Shown one piece after another: positions 13,004 to 20,973 of a stretch of DNA of 23,591 nt. How positions within the stretch are numbered: position 1 is the stretch's first letter; the number at the start of each line of letters is the position of its first letter. The position numbers were made by a program, and so were the translations under genes. This DNA comes from a virus, in the IMG/VR virus record IMGVR_UViG_3300038425_000597, positions 1 to 23,591 of that record. The stretch is one strand, 5' to 3'. The notes beneath the pieces were generated by a model, which saw only the letters and a list, made by a program, of their open reading frames with translations, did not search any database and was not told the origin of the DNA.

Positions 13004-15355
13004 ATGAGCAGCGAAGATGTTGAGATTCATCTGATAGCCTACGATGAGGCTTCAGACGTTATTCAGAGCATTGGCTCTAACCTTTCCACGACCTTTACTG
13101 ATGTTGAAGGGAACACACAAGGCCTTGTAACGACTACTGATAACGCGACTAACCAGATCGTCTATGACTATAGTCAGGTCAGCGATGCTGGGCAGCAGCT
13201 TCAGAATAGTCAAGCAGACCTTCAGATGAGCACAAGCGACACTGTAATGAGTATGAACAACTTGGCGCTCGGCGGCGCTGCCCTAGCTATGAGCTTCATG
13301 AATGTTGAGAATCGCCAAGTCGCAGTGGACCGCGCGAACTTAATGGTAGAGCGTGGCTTAGCAACCTTGCAGAAGGCTCAAGACTCATACAATGTCGCTG
13401 TTGAAAAGTACGGTGCTGATAGCTCCCAAGCTCAAGCTGCTGCTGACAAACTCAGCATCGCCCAGGATGCATATAACGTCGCTGTTGAAAGGGCAGATAT
13501 GTCTCAGAGAAACCTCAGCATGAGCATGACGATGGCTGCGCTGACTGTTATTCCCAGCCTCGTCTCCATGATCACGATTGTTTCAAAATCGACAGAGATT
13601 TGGGAAGGTATACAGGCAGCACTGAATACCGTAATGGATGTTAACCCAATCTTTCTTGTCATAACTGCTATCGGCGCTCTCGTCGCTGCTCTTGCTCTTA
13701 TTCCTGGCGCTTGGGATGCGGTGGTCAACGCGTTTCGTGCAGCTGGGAACTTCATCATCACGGTTGCGAATGACATAGGTAATGCTTGGAACGGCTTCGT
13801 CGGCCTTTTCACGGGAGGGAACAAGCAAGCGACAGACTCAGTTAACGGATTAACCGCTGCTGTCCAAGACGAAGGGGACAAACTCATTTCAGCATCGCAG
13901 AACATCAAGGATTTTCAAACTCAACTAGACGCGGCAAATGCATCAGTGTGGGGTGTTGATGAGGTCTTATGGAGAAATACGACAACATTAGGCGAGTATC
14001 AGGCAAAAGCAGCAGACGCTAGTGATGAAGTTAAAGTTCTTGACGATCAAATAGCTTCTCTGACTGATTCTTACAAGAAGAGCAAGGACGAACTTGACAA
14101 AGATATAGCAGGACTTGAAGCGCAGAAAATCATTCTTGAATCAGTTGGAGGAAACACGAAAGAAGTTCAAGGTGCTATCGAGAAACTCAACGCGAAAGAA
14201 GCTGATATGAAGAAGCAACTTGATGATACTACAACATCTCTTGGAAGCCAGAAAGCTGCTGTTGAAGCAGCACAGAAAGCAGCGCAAGACGACGCGACAT
14301 TTATAGAGAACTTGACGACAGAATACGACGAGATGAAGGCTGCTGTTGACACGAATCTCGGCGCTGTCAAAGCGGCTTTTGACGATGCTTTCAACGCTGG
14401 AGATTTTAACAAGGCGCTTGGAATCGTTCAAGACTTCGCGAACAAGTACGGTCTAAGCTTATCTGACGCTGAGAAAACTATTGATGCCTTCAAGGCTGCC
14501 CAGGCTGCTGTTCCGCAGACGATTGAAGAGCAGCTTATCGGAAAAGCTCAAGCTGACCTTCAGACCTTCCAAAACTGTGCAACCGGGAAGTTCGTAAATC
14601 TCGAAACTGATACGTCCGCCAGCATGGAACAAGTAGTCAGTGACACGAACGACTTGATTAGCAGGGGACTCGTCGGCCAAGCTCAAGACAGTATTCAAAC
14701 TTTCGTGAATTGTGCGACAAGCAAGCATGATACGCTTGTCTCGAACATCGAGTCTGACTTAGCAAAGCTGCGGGCAGCCTACGCGGCCGGTGCTGCAGAT
14801 GTCGCGCCGTACATAAAATCGCTGGAAGAGTTCAAGCTTGCAGCGACATTTGACACATCCGGGGCAACTATTCTTGACGCTATCAAGCTTGCAGGCGAGA
14901 CTGCTGATCAAGTTGCTGCTCAAACAGACGCACCAACGACGCAGATCACAGGTTCTTTCCATGATATCGCCAATGACGCAACCACTACTTTGAGAATGCT
15001 CCAGCATAACATCGTTGGCGGAAGCATCTGGACTGACATGCTCACGCAGATGGAGGATACGACTGCGAAATCTGTCGCCAAGATACAAGCACAGTTCAAG
15101 ACTCTTCAAGCTGAAGGCATTGTCGGAGGAGGCGGGTTCGGTGTTCCTGAAGCTTTGCCTGGTCCTAGCGGAAATGCGCCCAACATCTTTCACATCGGCG
15201 AGCTTGTGCATATTGACGGGAGCGCTGATAAGGCAACAGTGGACTTGGCGACAAGACAAGTGCTAGACAAGCTGAAGAGCATCGTTGTCGAGCCGACAAC
15301 ATCTTTCGCGAGTACAACTCAGAAAAGAATCAGACAAGGGGCCGTGACGTACTAA
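13004..15355 (+). CDS. Tail tape measure protein
   Basis: This 783-aa protein sets the tail length; by the usual 0.15 nm per residue the tail would be about 117 nm, a siphovirus-type tail. Sequence features include long coiled-coil helices with heptads and two hydrophobic segments (177-194 and 215-240: IFLVITAIGALVAALALIPG). A further coiled coil follows (about 320-420), then an Ala-rich helical part and a short beta end. Internal repeats are seen: LQKAQDSYNVAVEK (122-135) and LSIAQDAYNVAVER (150-163), and IGKAQADLQTFQNCATGK (512-529) and VGQAQDSIQTFVNCATSK (557-574). The ATG is seven bases after the GT stop. The TAA overlaps the next ATG (TAATG). Confidence 0.9.
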   Translation: MSSEDVEIHLIAYDEASDVIQSIGSNLSTTFTDVEGNTQGLVTTTDNATNQIVYDYSQVSDAGQQLQNSQADLQMSTSDTVMSMNNLALGGAALAMSFMNVENRQVAVDRANLMVERGLATLQKAQDSYNVAVEKYGADSSQAQAAADKLSIAQDAYNVAVERADMSQRNLSMSMTMAALTVIPSLVSMITIVSKSTEIWEGIQAALNTVMDVNPIFLVITAIGALVAALALIPGAWDAVVNAFRAAGNFIITVANDIGNAWNGFVGLFTGGNKQATDSVNGLTAAVQDEGDKLISASQNIKDFQTQLDAANASVWGVDEVLWRNTTTLGEYQAKAADASDEVKVLDDQIASLTDSYKKSKDELDKDIAGLEAQKIILESVGGNTKEVQGAIEKLNAKEADMKKQLDDTTTSLGSQKAAVEAAQKAAQDDATFIENLTTEYDEMKAAVDTNLGAVKAAFDDAFNAGDFNKALGIVQDFANKYGLSLSDAEKTIDAFKAAQAAVPQTIEEQLIGKAQADLQTFQNCATGKFVNLETDTSASMEQVVSDTNDLISRGLVGQAQDSIQTFVNCATSKHDTLVSNIESDLAKLRAAYAAGAADVAPYIKSLEEFKLAATFDTSGATILDAIKLAGETADQVAAQTDAPTTQITGSFHDIANDATTTLRMLQHNIVGGSIWTDMLTQMEDTTAKSVAKIQAQFKTLQAEGIVGGGGFGVPEALPGPSGNAPNIFHIGELVHIDGSADKATVDLATRQVLDKLKSIVVEPTTSFASTTQKRIRQGAVTY

Positions 15356-16365
15356 TGGCGCCCATAAGCGAACAGGAACGGCTCATAGCGCAAGAACTGC
15401 AGCTTATCAACGTCGCGACACAGTACAGCTTCCCAGCTGGTATGGGAACAATCCATGACTACGGCAACATTACGCTGCCTCAAGCAGGCTTAGTGATCTT
15501 TCGATTCTCGCTTGCATACGGCTCAGGAGGAGCTGTCTGCAGGGTTAAAGTCGGCAGTTACTACGTGTGGACGCTAAGCACTGCAGGAAGCTTTAGTAGT
15601 ACACCTTATGAAGCAGTCGCTTGGCTTCCTGCTGGAACTTACGATGTTCTCGTAGAAGGTCATTATGTCAGCAACTCTGCAAATATGAGTTCTATGAGCG
15701 TCGGTTACGTCCAATTCAACGACGCTCAAGGGAGCGCTTTGGCAGCATACAGTTCTGGAATCGCACTGACCGTCGCGAATAGAAACACGCCATTAGGCCC
15801 GTTGAACCAAGCTGTCTACGCTGTTCAGGTCTATGCTGTCACGTCTGGAGCGCACACGAATCTAGAAAACGTCGGTGACAACTTAACGAACGGCGTAAGC
15901 GTCTCTATAGACGGTACACAGGTCAATTGGGCAGAAAGAAACTCTCCAGACGTTGGCAACGGCGACGGCGTAAGCGGCAAATGCTTCTTGCCGTACTCTG
16001 TCGGCTCAAGTCACACAGTCACATTCGGTTTGCGGAACGGGAGCACAGTTGTTCATGTTAGCGTTGTCGCGTGTCCATGGATTCTTAGCCCAGTGAATCA
16101 TGCGCCAGTAAATCTGACCTTTAGTCAGCTTTCCACAGTTGACATCATTCTGAATCCGCTCTTTGATGACCCGACGAAGTTTGTCGGTGTCGGGCAGAAG
16201 AGAGGCATCTCATTCGGAACAGCCGCAGACTATTACAACAGCACAAGCGCGACTGGCCTCATAAACTACTCGTACATGATCGATACGCCAGACATTTCGC
16301 AAGTCAACCTCTTTGTCAATGGCTTCGGCGGCTGCATAGAAGCAATAGCGGTGGATCTGAGATGA
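15355..16365 (+). CDS. Tail-tip beta-rich structural protein
   Basis: This 336-aa protein is translated by TAATG overlap with the tape measure. After a short helical start it is nearly all beta: a first domain of about 20-130 (YGNITLPQAGLVIFRFSLAYG, VCRVKVGSYYVWTL, PAGTYDVLVEGHYV) and a second of about 135-250 with an IDGTQVNWAER turn. A third part ends NLFVNGFGGCIEAIAVDL. The order suggests a distal-tail or baseplate component, or a virion adhesin. No Dit or lysin motif is recognised. It heads a run of overlapping tail-tip genes. Confidence 0.6.
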   Translation: MAPISEQERLIAQELQLINVATQYSFPAGMGTIHDYGNITLPQAGLVIFRFSLAYGSGGAVCRVKVGSYYVWTLSTAGSFSSTPYEAVAWLPAGTYDVLVEGHYVSNSANMSSMSVGYVQFNDAQGSALAAYSSGIALTVANRNTPLGPLNQAVYAVQVYAVTSGAHTNLENVGDNLTNGVSVSIDGTQVNWAERNSPDVGNGDGVSGKCFLPYSVGSSHTVTFGLRNGSTVVHVSVVACPWILSPVNHAPVNLTFSQLSTVDIILNPLFDDPTKFVGVGQKRGISFGTAADYYNSTSATGLINYSYMIDTPDISQVNLFVNGFGGCIEAIAVDLR

Positions 16366-16646
16366 CAATAAAAATCACTCAGGTCGCGACAGCAAGCGGC
16401 CAGATTATGCTCACTGTCACGTACGACAACCCGAAGGGCAGTGGCACGCTCTACATTTTTCAGCCAAGTTACCAGAGCCTTGTCGAGCGGCTTGTTCAAG
16501 TCTCGGCGCTTCTCGGACGGAATGTGACTTTGACAGATGCGCAGCAGGCTCTTGTCGAGATAGTCAATGAGGTCCGTAAGAACCAGGCTGGAATTCCGCA
16601 GAACTTTGACTTCACGCCTTACATTGGCACGGAGCTGGAAACATGA
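16362..16646 (+). CDS. Small tail-tip protein (94 aa)
   Basis: It is joined to both neighbours by ATGA overlaps. The first half is a beta hairpin (TIKITQVATASGQIMLTVTYD, SGTLYIFQPS), and the second half is a helix (QQALVEIVNEVRKNQAG). It may be an adaptor or chaperone of the tail tip. No known family is recognised. Confidence 0.6.
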   Translation: MTIKITQVATASGQIMLTVTYDNPKGSGTLYIFQPSYQSLVERLVQVSALLGRNVTLTDAQQALVEIVNEVRKNQAGIPQNFDFTPYIGTELET

Positions 16647-17011
16647 CTGGCGTAACTCTCGGCGGTAAGACGCTCACTTGTACCCAGATCACTGAAGGCT
16701 TCTCGCTTATTCCAGGCACGCAATGGCAGGGCTGGAGCGCTGGGACTGCTGGACTGAGAATGTACGTCGCAGGCCTAGTTCGTAACTGGGTTCTCAAGTG
16801 TTTTGAGCAAGGCGTAAATTATCCCGGGTGTCCTGAGGACTCGTTACGGAATAGCGCTTCAGCGGGGTCAGCTTTATCGCTCGTTATCGACCTCGGAAAC
16901 TTGTACTATGTTTCTGCGACAGTGAAGATTGACGGCATAGACGTATGCCTTGACCCGTTGGGCACGCAGAACATCAGACATTTCTCGGTCCGAGTTCATG
17001 AAACGATATAG
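16643..17011 (+). CDS. Small tail-tip protein (122 aa)
   Basis: It starts by ATGA overlap with the previous gene. The protein is mixed beta with aromatic residues and five cysteines (LTCTQITEGFSLIPGTQWQGW, VLKCFEQGVNYPGC), ending in strands (LYYVSATVKIDGIDVCLD, HFSVRVHET). The cysteine content may mean disulfide-stabilised exposure on the tail. Function is inferred from place only. Confidence 0.6.
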   Translation: MTGVTLGGKTLTCTQITEGFSLIPGTQWQGWSAGTAGLRMYVAGLVRNWVLKCFEQGVNYPGCPEDSLRNSASAGSALSLVIDLGNLYYVSATVKIDGIDVCLDPLGTQNIRHFSVRVHETI

Positions 17012-17020
17012 GTGTGAAGG

Positions 17021-17242
17021 ATGAGCACATGGGGTGGCGAAGCAACACAAAATGCGATTCTGAGCACCATAACCAGCTCTCCTCCGGGCTGGCCTCAGGC
17101 AAAAGTGAACAGGATCGTGTTCAGCTATAACTCAGACGGAAGCATTAATACCATTCAATTTTCTGACGTGAACAATAATCTTCTGTTCACGCTAACCTTT
17201 GGTTACAGCGCCGGAAGCATAGTCAGCATAACGAGAAGCTGA
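17021..17242 (+). CDS. Small beta-repeat tail protein (73 aa)
   Basis: It begins with ATG after TAGGTGTGAAGG. The C-terminal two thirds are alternating strands with an SDGSI turn (NRIVFSYNSDGSINTIQF, LLFTLTFGYSAGSIVSI), like a single YD-type repeat. It ends five bases before the fibre gene and may be a fibre subunit or trimerisation piece. Confidence 0.6.
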   Translation: MSTWGGEATQNAILSTITSSPPGWPQAKVNRIVFSYNSDGSINTIQFSDVNNNLLFTLTFGYSAGSIVSITRS

Positions 17243-17246
17243 TAAC

Positions 17247-18692
17247 ATGGTTGGCACTTTCACTTATGATGCTACAAACAACATCATAACAGTTACTGGA
17301 GGCACTTCTGGCTCTCCTGTTGGCTTCATTGATTTCTGGAACGCAGACAAAGCTGGAACACGCACGCTCCTAGCGACAACACCGGGCAGCGCTGGAATGT
17401 CTTTAACAACACCAGTAAAGCCCACAGATAAACTCGCATTGAAACTAACCTTTGTCGTTTCGGCCTTCTCTGTTGCTGGGGTTATCACGATTAACGGGTT
17501 TGACGCATGGGGAAACGCAAACACTGAGAACATCACAGTAAATGCGAACGGCAGCTATGCGACAACGCTGTATTATGCCTCAGTCAACGCTGCTGGAATC
17601 AATTGCACAGGAACATACAGCATAAGCGTGACTCAGCCACAATGGGGAATCATCTGGAAGCAAAGCACAAACTCCTTCTTGTTTAACTGTGGAATCGTGA
17701 TCGGTAATAACAGTACAGCAACATACTTCACTGACTACGGTAAGCAGATAACTTTCTCAGCGACGGCTATAAGCGCAAACGGTCAGAGCTGGCTTGTCAC
17801 ATTGGACAATGCTACGACCACCTTTGGACAGTGTGCTGACGTCGCCAAAAAGACAACACATAATGGAATTAACTTTGCAGTATTAGACGCGGCACATTAT
17901 GGATACTTCGGCATCGGTGACCCAGGTAGCGCCCTTCAATACTATTACAGTTGCGAGTTCTGGTCAGCAGGAGGAACAATATTCATACGTGCAACGAGAA
18001 TATGGAACTGCCTTCTCGACAGCAACACTGACCTGAATCTAGTAAACAGCGGAGGAGACATAGATACACTCGTAGCGACAAATGCTCTTCGTGGAATCCG
18101 CACGTGGCCAGGTATTACGGTTAATAGAGTGTTTCTGATCGGCTGCACTTATGGAATTTGGCCTTACGCCGCAACGGGAACGATCTCGAATATCTACTCA
18201 AGGTACTGTACGAACACGCTATATCTTTCATATTTCAATGGAACTGCTTACTTAGTAAACTGGGACAGCGATAGTTATGCTTGTGCAGGCGACCATTCCA
18301 CCGGAACTGTTTATCGACAGTACACCTTCGACCTGCTCGTAGCCGACAAGGCAGGCAATCCAATTCCAGGCGCAACCGTCACAGTCAAAGATACGAACGG
18401 AACGCTAGTCTTTTCGGTCACAACCAAGGCAGACGGAACGATAGACACCCAAACGATAACTCGTACAACCTACGGCGGAAGCAACGGGGGCACTGTTACA
18501 GATTACGCTCCGCATGCACTGACCATAATCAAGGCGGGATACCAGACGTACGCGAAAACCTTCGTGCTTTCAGCAAAGACGAGCTGGGAGATCAAGCTCG
18601 CAAAGGCCCAAGCCCTACTGCTAGACTCTGGAGGTCCCGTTGTAAATCTCTCTCCAAGAGATCCAGAAAACAATATGGTGTTAGCTTTATGA
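17247..18692 (+). CDS. Tail fibre / receptor-binding protein with beta-helix and carboxypeptidase-regulatory-like domain
   Basis: This 481-aa protein is the likeliest host-binding fibre. The N-terminal 130 residues are beta-sandwich-like (IITVTGGTSGSPVGF, LKLTFVVSAFSVAGVITING). The middle, about 140-350, reads as a right-handed beta-helix (GINFAVLDAAHYGYFGIG, RATRIWNCLLDSNTDLNLV, GIRTWPGITVNRVFLIGC). Residues 359-455 form a carboxypeptidase-regulatory-like Ig-type domain (FDLLVADKAGNPIPGATVTV, LTIIKAGYQTYAKTF). A short tail ends with DPENNMVLAL. It has no signal peptide, as expected for a virion protein. The last gene of the tail module overlaps its stop. Confidence 0.7.
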   Translation: MVGTFTYDATNNIITVTGGTSGSPVGFIDFWNADKAGTRTLLATTPGSAGMSLTTPVKPTDKLALKLTFVVSAFSVAGVITINGFDAWGNANTENITVNANGSYATTLYYASVNAAGINCTGTYSISVTQPQWGIIWKQSTNSFLFNCGIVIGNNSTATYFTDYGKQITFSATAISANGQSWLVTLDNATTTFGQCADVAKKTTHNGINFAVLDAAHYGYFGIGDPGSALQYYYSCEFWSAGGTIFIRATRIWNCLLDSNTDLNLVNSGGDIDTLVATNALRGIRTWPGITVNRVFLIGCTYGIWPYAATGTISNIYSRYCTNTLYLSYFNGTAYLVNWDSDSYACAGDHSTGTVYRQYTFDLLVADKAGNPIPGATVTVKDTNGTLVFSVTTKADGTIDTQTITRTTYGGSNGGTVTDYAPHALTIIKAGYQTYAKTFVLSAKTSWEIKLAKAQALLLDSGGPVVNLSPRDPENNMVLAL

Positions 18693-19078
18693 AAAAGAGA
18701 ATAGTTGATGGAATCAAACAGCTGAACCTGGGCGACTTGGTCCTCGTCGAATGGTGTGACGCGAGCACCGGCAAAAGTCTCAGTTCAGGCAGCAACATTG
18801 ACGTCCCCGTCGAAAGCTGGGGCATATACTTGGCTGTCTTGGGTGCAAAAGCGAAGCACATCATTCTCGCCCAGAACAATTATCGATACGCAGACGGATT
18901 GTACGACCTCGACTATACGGCAATACCGCTCCAGTGGAGTGAACGCGTAACGGTTCTCGTGAAGAATCATGTGCGGCTAAAAGAGGCGGAGGAGATGCTC
19001 AACAGCTTCCTAACGGGTGGACGTGGACCTCTAGGCCAGAAGAAGCAACAGCAAAGGGTGGTGAATCATCATGCCTGA
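18689..19078 (+). CDS. Conserved-looking small protein after the fibre gene
   Basis: This 129-aa protein starts at ATG 18689, overlapping the fibre stop (ATGA); the frame is open further upstream, but that part overlaps the fibre gene. A beta core (LNLGDLVLVEWCDAST, PVESWGIYLAVLGAKAKHIILAQ, YTAIPLQWSERVTVLV) suggests an SH3-like barrel. A C-terminal helix (RLKEAEEMLNSFL) and a Gln/His tail follow. It overlaps the membrane protein gene downstream by eight bases, so the two may act together, possibly in lysis or at the envelope. Function is unknown. Confidence 0.6.
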   Translation: MKKRIVDGIKQLNLGDLVLVEWCDASTGKSLSSGSNIDVPVESWGIYLAVLGAKAKHIILAQNNYRYADGLYDLDYTAIPLQWSERVTVLVKNHVRLKEAEEMLNSFLTGGRGPLGQKKQQQRVVNHHA

Positions 19079-19322
19079 CTGGGTGAAAAGGGCTCTCACA
19101 CGTAAGCGTTGTAAGAGGGGGCCCAGATATTTTGCCGTTGTCGAGGAGCCAAATGAGAAGCTTGTTTACACTGTCAAGTTTGCGCTGGGCATGACGGGCT
19201 TCTTGTCAGGCGTTGAGGTTACACAAATCGTTGTTCTACATACCTGGAACAGTGAGGTTTTCGCATCAATCACCGGCCTAATCGGTACAGTAACAGGCGT
19301 TCTAATCGGACAAAGAGCTTAG
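19071..19322 (+). CDS. Two-segment membrane protein, holin-like
   Basis: This 83-aa protein has a basic N-terminus (WVKRALTRKRCKRG), then two hydrophobic segments at 32-56 and 62-80 with a short turn. Small size, two membrane passes and a place at the end of the tail module fit a holin. No endolysin is seen nearby, and an archaeal envelope may need a different exit route, so the role is a guess. GGTGGTGA precedes the ATG. Confidence 0.55.
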   Translation: MPDWVKRALTRKRCKRGPRYFAVVEEPNEKLVYTVKFALGMTGFLSGVEVTQIVVLHTWNSEVFASITGLIGTVTGVLIGQRA

Positions 19323-19368
19323 CGTCCAATCTCTCCTTCAACATTTAACTTTGGAGCTAGTGAATACC

Positions 19369-20814
19369 ATGCGAAGACACGAGTTCTTCCACATCAGAAA
19401 GGTCCGCAGGACCTACGACCGGGCCCGGAACATGTTTTCCTTCAACATTTCGTACAGCACAGCGGTAGCCTTGACGCCTAGAACCTCGGCTGTCGCTGAG
19501 GCGTTTGGACTCGGCGTTGACGAGGAGCACATGTTCACCGTCTTGGATGCCGAGTTGAAAATAAACCCCGCAGACATCGTGTACATAACCGGCGACTCTG
19601 GCAGCGGAAAAAGCGTCCTGTTACGCGCCATCAAGAAGGACCTCGGACACATTGCAGTCGACGTCGCAGATATCCAGGTTCCTCTGGATAAACCGCTGAT
19701 CGAGACAGTTGGCAAGACGGTTGAAGAGGGTCTGGAGCTGCTGGCTAAGGTGGGCCTGGGCGACGCTTTCCTTTTTCTTCGATCCTACGACCAGCTCAGC
19801 GACGGGCAGAAGTACAGGTATCGTCTGGCCAAGCTTGTTGAAAGCGACAAGCAGTGGTGGATCCTCGACGAGTTTGCAGCTACATTAGATCGTGACACTG
19901 CAAAGATCGTTGCTTTCAACCTTCAGAAGCTTGCACGCCAACAGGGCAAAGCAGTTTTAGCAGCGACAACACACATGGACCTGTTTGAAGACTTGCATCC
20001 CAGCGTTCACGTTCACAAAAGGTTTGGCAAAGAGATCACCATAAAATATTTCCCGAATGAGCCTGCCAAAGAGTGCAGTTTAGTCAAGGAGATGCGTGTT
20101 GAAGAGGGTTCCACTGAAGATTGGCGGGCCTTGGCAAGTTTTCATTACAGAAGTCACAGAATAAGCGCGCCGCGCAAGATTTTCTGCTTGAAGCGTGGCG
20201 ATGAGCTCTGCGGGGTGATCGTGTACTGTTATCCGCCGTCTGCAAGCTTTGGGCGAAGGCTTGTACTTCCGAGAATGAGCATGCGGGAGCTGAATGAGAA
20301 GCTCAGCGTCATCAGTAGGGTCGTTGTTCACCCCAAGTTTAGAACGGTAGGCTTAGGCGTTAAGCTTGTAAGCGAGACGTTAGCCCTTGCTGGAACAGAC
20401 TACGTTGAAATGTCAGCTGTCATGGCAAAGTACAACCCGTTTGCGGAAAAGACTGGAATGAAGAGAATAGCGGAACAGCACCCGCCAAGAGAAGCTGAGA
20501 AGATCATGGATTTTCTCGAGTGCCTCGGGTTCAACAGTCAACTGCTCGGCAGCACAAACTATGTGTCGAAAATGCTTCAAGCACTCAATGAGGAAGGCAT
20601 AGTGAAAATAAGAGAAGCCTTGGCCAAGCAGAGGCATCCACGTTTTCTGAAAAGTTTTTCGAATGATCTTCCCTTTGGCACCAAGGATGCTTATCAGAAG
20701 GAAATAGCAAACGCGAGCCTCCAGAAACTTGCAAGCCTGATCAAGATCTGCGGTTTTCTGATGCAGACGAAGGTCTATCTTTTCTGGCAAAGAGAAAGGC
20801 TCGAGTTCAGTTAG
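19369..20814 (+). CDS. ABC-type ATPase fused to GNAT N-acetyltransferase
   Basis: This soluble 481-aa protein has no membrane domain. The ATPase half has Walker A GDSGSGKS (75-82), signature LSDGQ (143-147), Walker B WWILDE (163-168) with the catalytic Glu, and the switch His in ATTHMD (H202). The C-terminal half (about 250-390) is a GNAT domain: SVISRVVVHPKFRTVGLG (313-330) gives the acetyl-CoA loop, then ALAGTDYVEMSAVM and YNPFAEKTGM. A helical tail follows. Cytosolic ABC-GNAT fusions are known in viral and cellular genomes, but the substrate is not established. Start choice: ATG at 19369, with GGAG 12 bases upstream; GTG at 19360 and TTG at 19351 are alternatives. It may modify nucleic acid, as Mom-type GNAT-fold proteins do, or protein. 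Confidence 0.8.
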   Translation: MRRHEFFHIRKVRRTYDRARNMFSFNISYSTAVALTPRTSAVAEAFGLGVDEEHMFTVLDAELKINPADIVYITGDSGSGKSVLLRAIKKDLGHIAVDVADIQVPLDKPLIETVGKTVEEGLELLAKVGLGDAFLFLRSYDQLSDGQKYRYRLAKLVESDKQWWILDEFAATLDRDTAKIVAFNLQKLARQQGKAVLAATTHMDLFEDLHPSVHVHKRFGKEITIKYFPNEPAKECSLVKEMRVEEGSTEDWRALASFHYRSHRISAPRKIFCLKRGDELCGVIVYCYPPSASFGRRLVLPRMSMRELNEKLSVISRVVVHPKFRTVGLGVKLVSETLALAGTDYVEMSAVMAKYNPFAEKTGMKRIAEQHPPREAEKIMDFLECLGFNSQLLGSTNYVSKMLQALNEEGIVKIREALAKQRHPRFLKSFSNDLPFGTKDAYQKEIANASLQKLASLIKICGFLMQTKVYLFWQRERLEFS

Positions 20815-20846
20815 GTTCCTCTGTTCTGTGGCTGCTTTGATTCGAC

Positions 20847-20900
20847 TGTGATGTTACTCCTATACGATCACATAGGCCAACCGACCGTTCAAACGAACGG
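20847..20900. repeat. Short inverted repeats upstream of the first recombinase
   Basis: TGTGAT (20847-20852) pairs with ATCACA (20867-20872). CCGTTC (20885-20890) pairs with GAACGG (20895-20900) over four bases. They lie in the 159-base gap before the recombinase and could be operators or arm-type recombinase sites. Confidence 0.35.
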
Positions 20901-20912
20901 GGGAATTTGGAC

Positions 20913-20940
20913 AAAAGAAGATTGCCTTTTAAGTTTTAAG
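20913..20940 (+). promoter_or_regulatory. Candidate promoter of the recombinase pair
   Basis: AAAAGAAG (20913-20920) could be a BRE. It is followed by two overlapping TATA-like elements, CTTTTAAG (20926-20933) and GTTTTAAG (20933-20940), 34-48 bases before the ATG at 20974. This leaves room for a short leader containing the GGAGGT ribosome binding site. Confidence 0.4.
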
Positions 20941-20973
20941 ATCAAAAACCTAGAGAAAAGGAGGTTTGATAAG

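Noticed and set aside
18281-18688. Upstream extension of the 129-aa gene after the fibre
   Set aside because: The extension is Arg/Ser/Asn-rich and runs over the carboxypeptidase-regulatory-like domain of the fibre; the ATG at 18689 in an ATGA overlap is the natural start.
20848-20973. An earlier start for recombinase A
   Set aside because: GGAGGT precedes ATG 20974, and recombinase B aligns from that residue; the earlier codons overlap the likely promoter.
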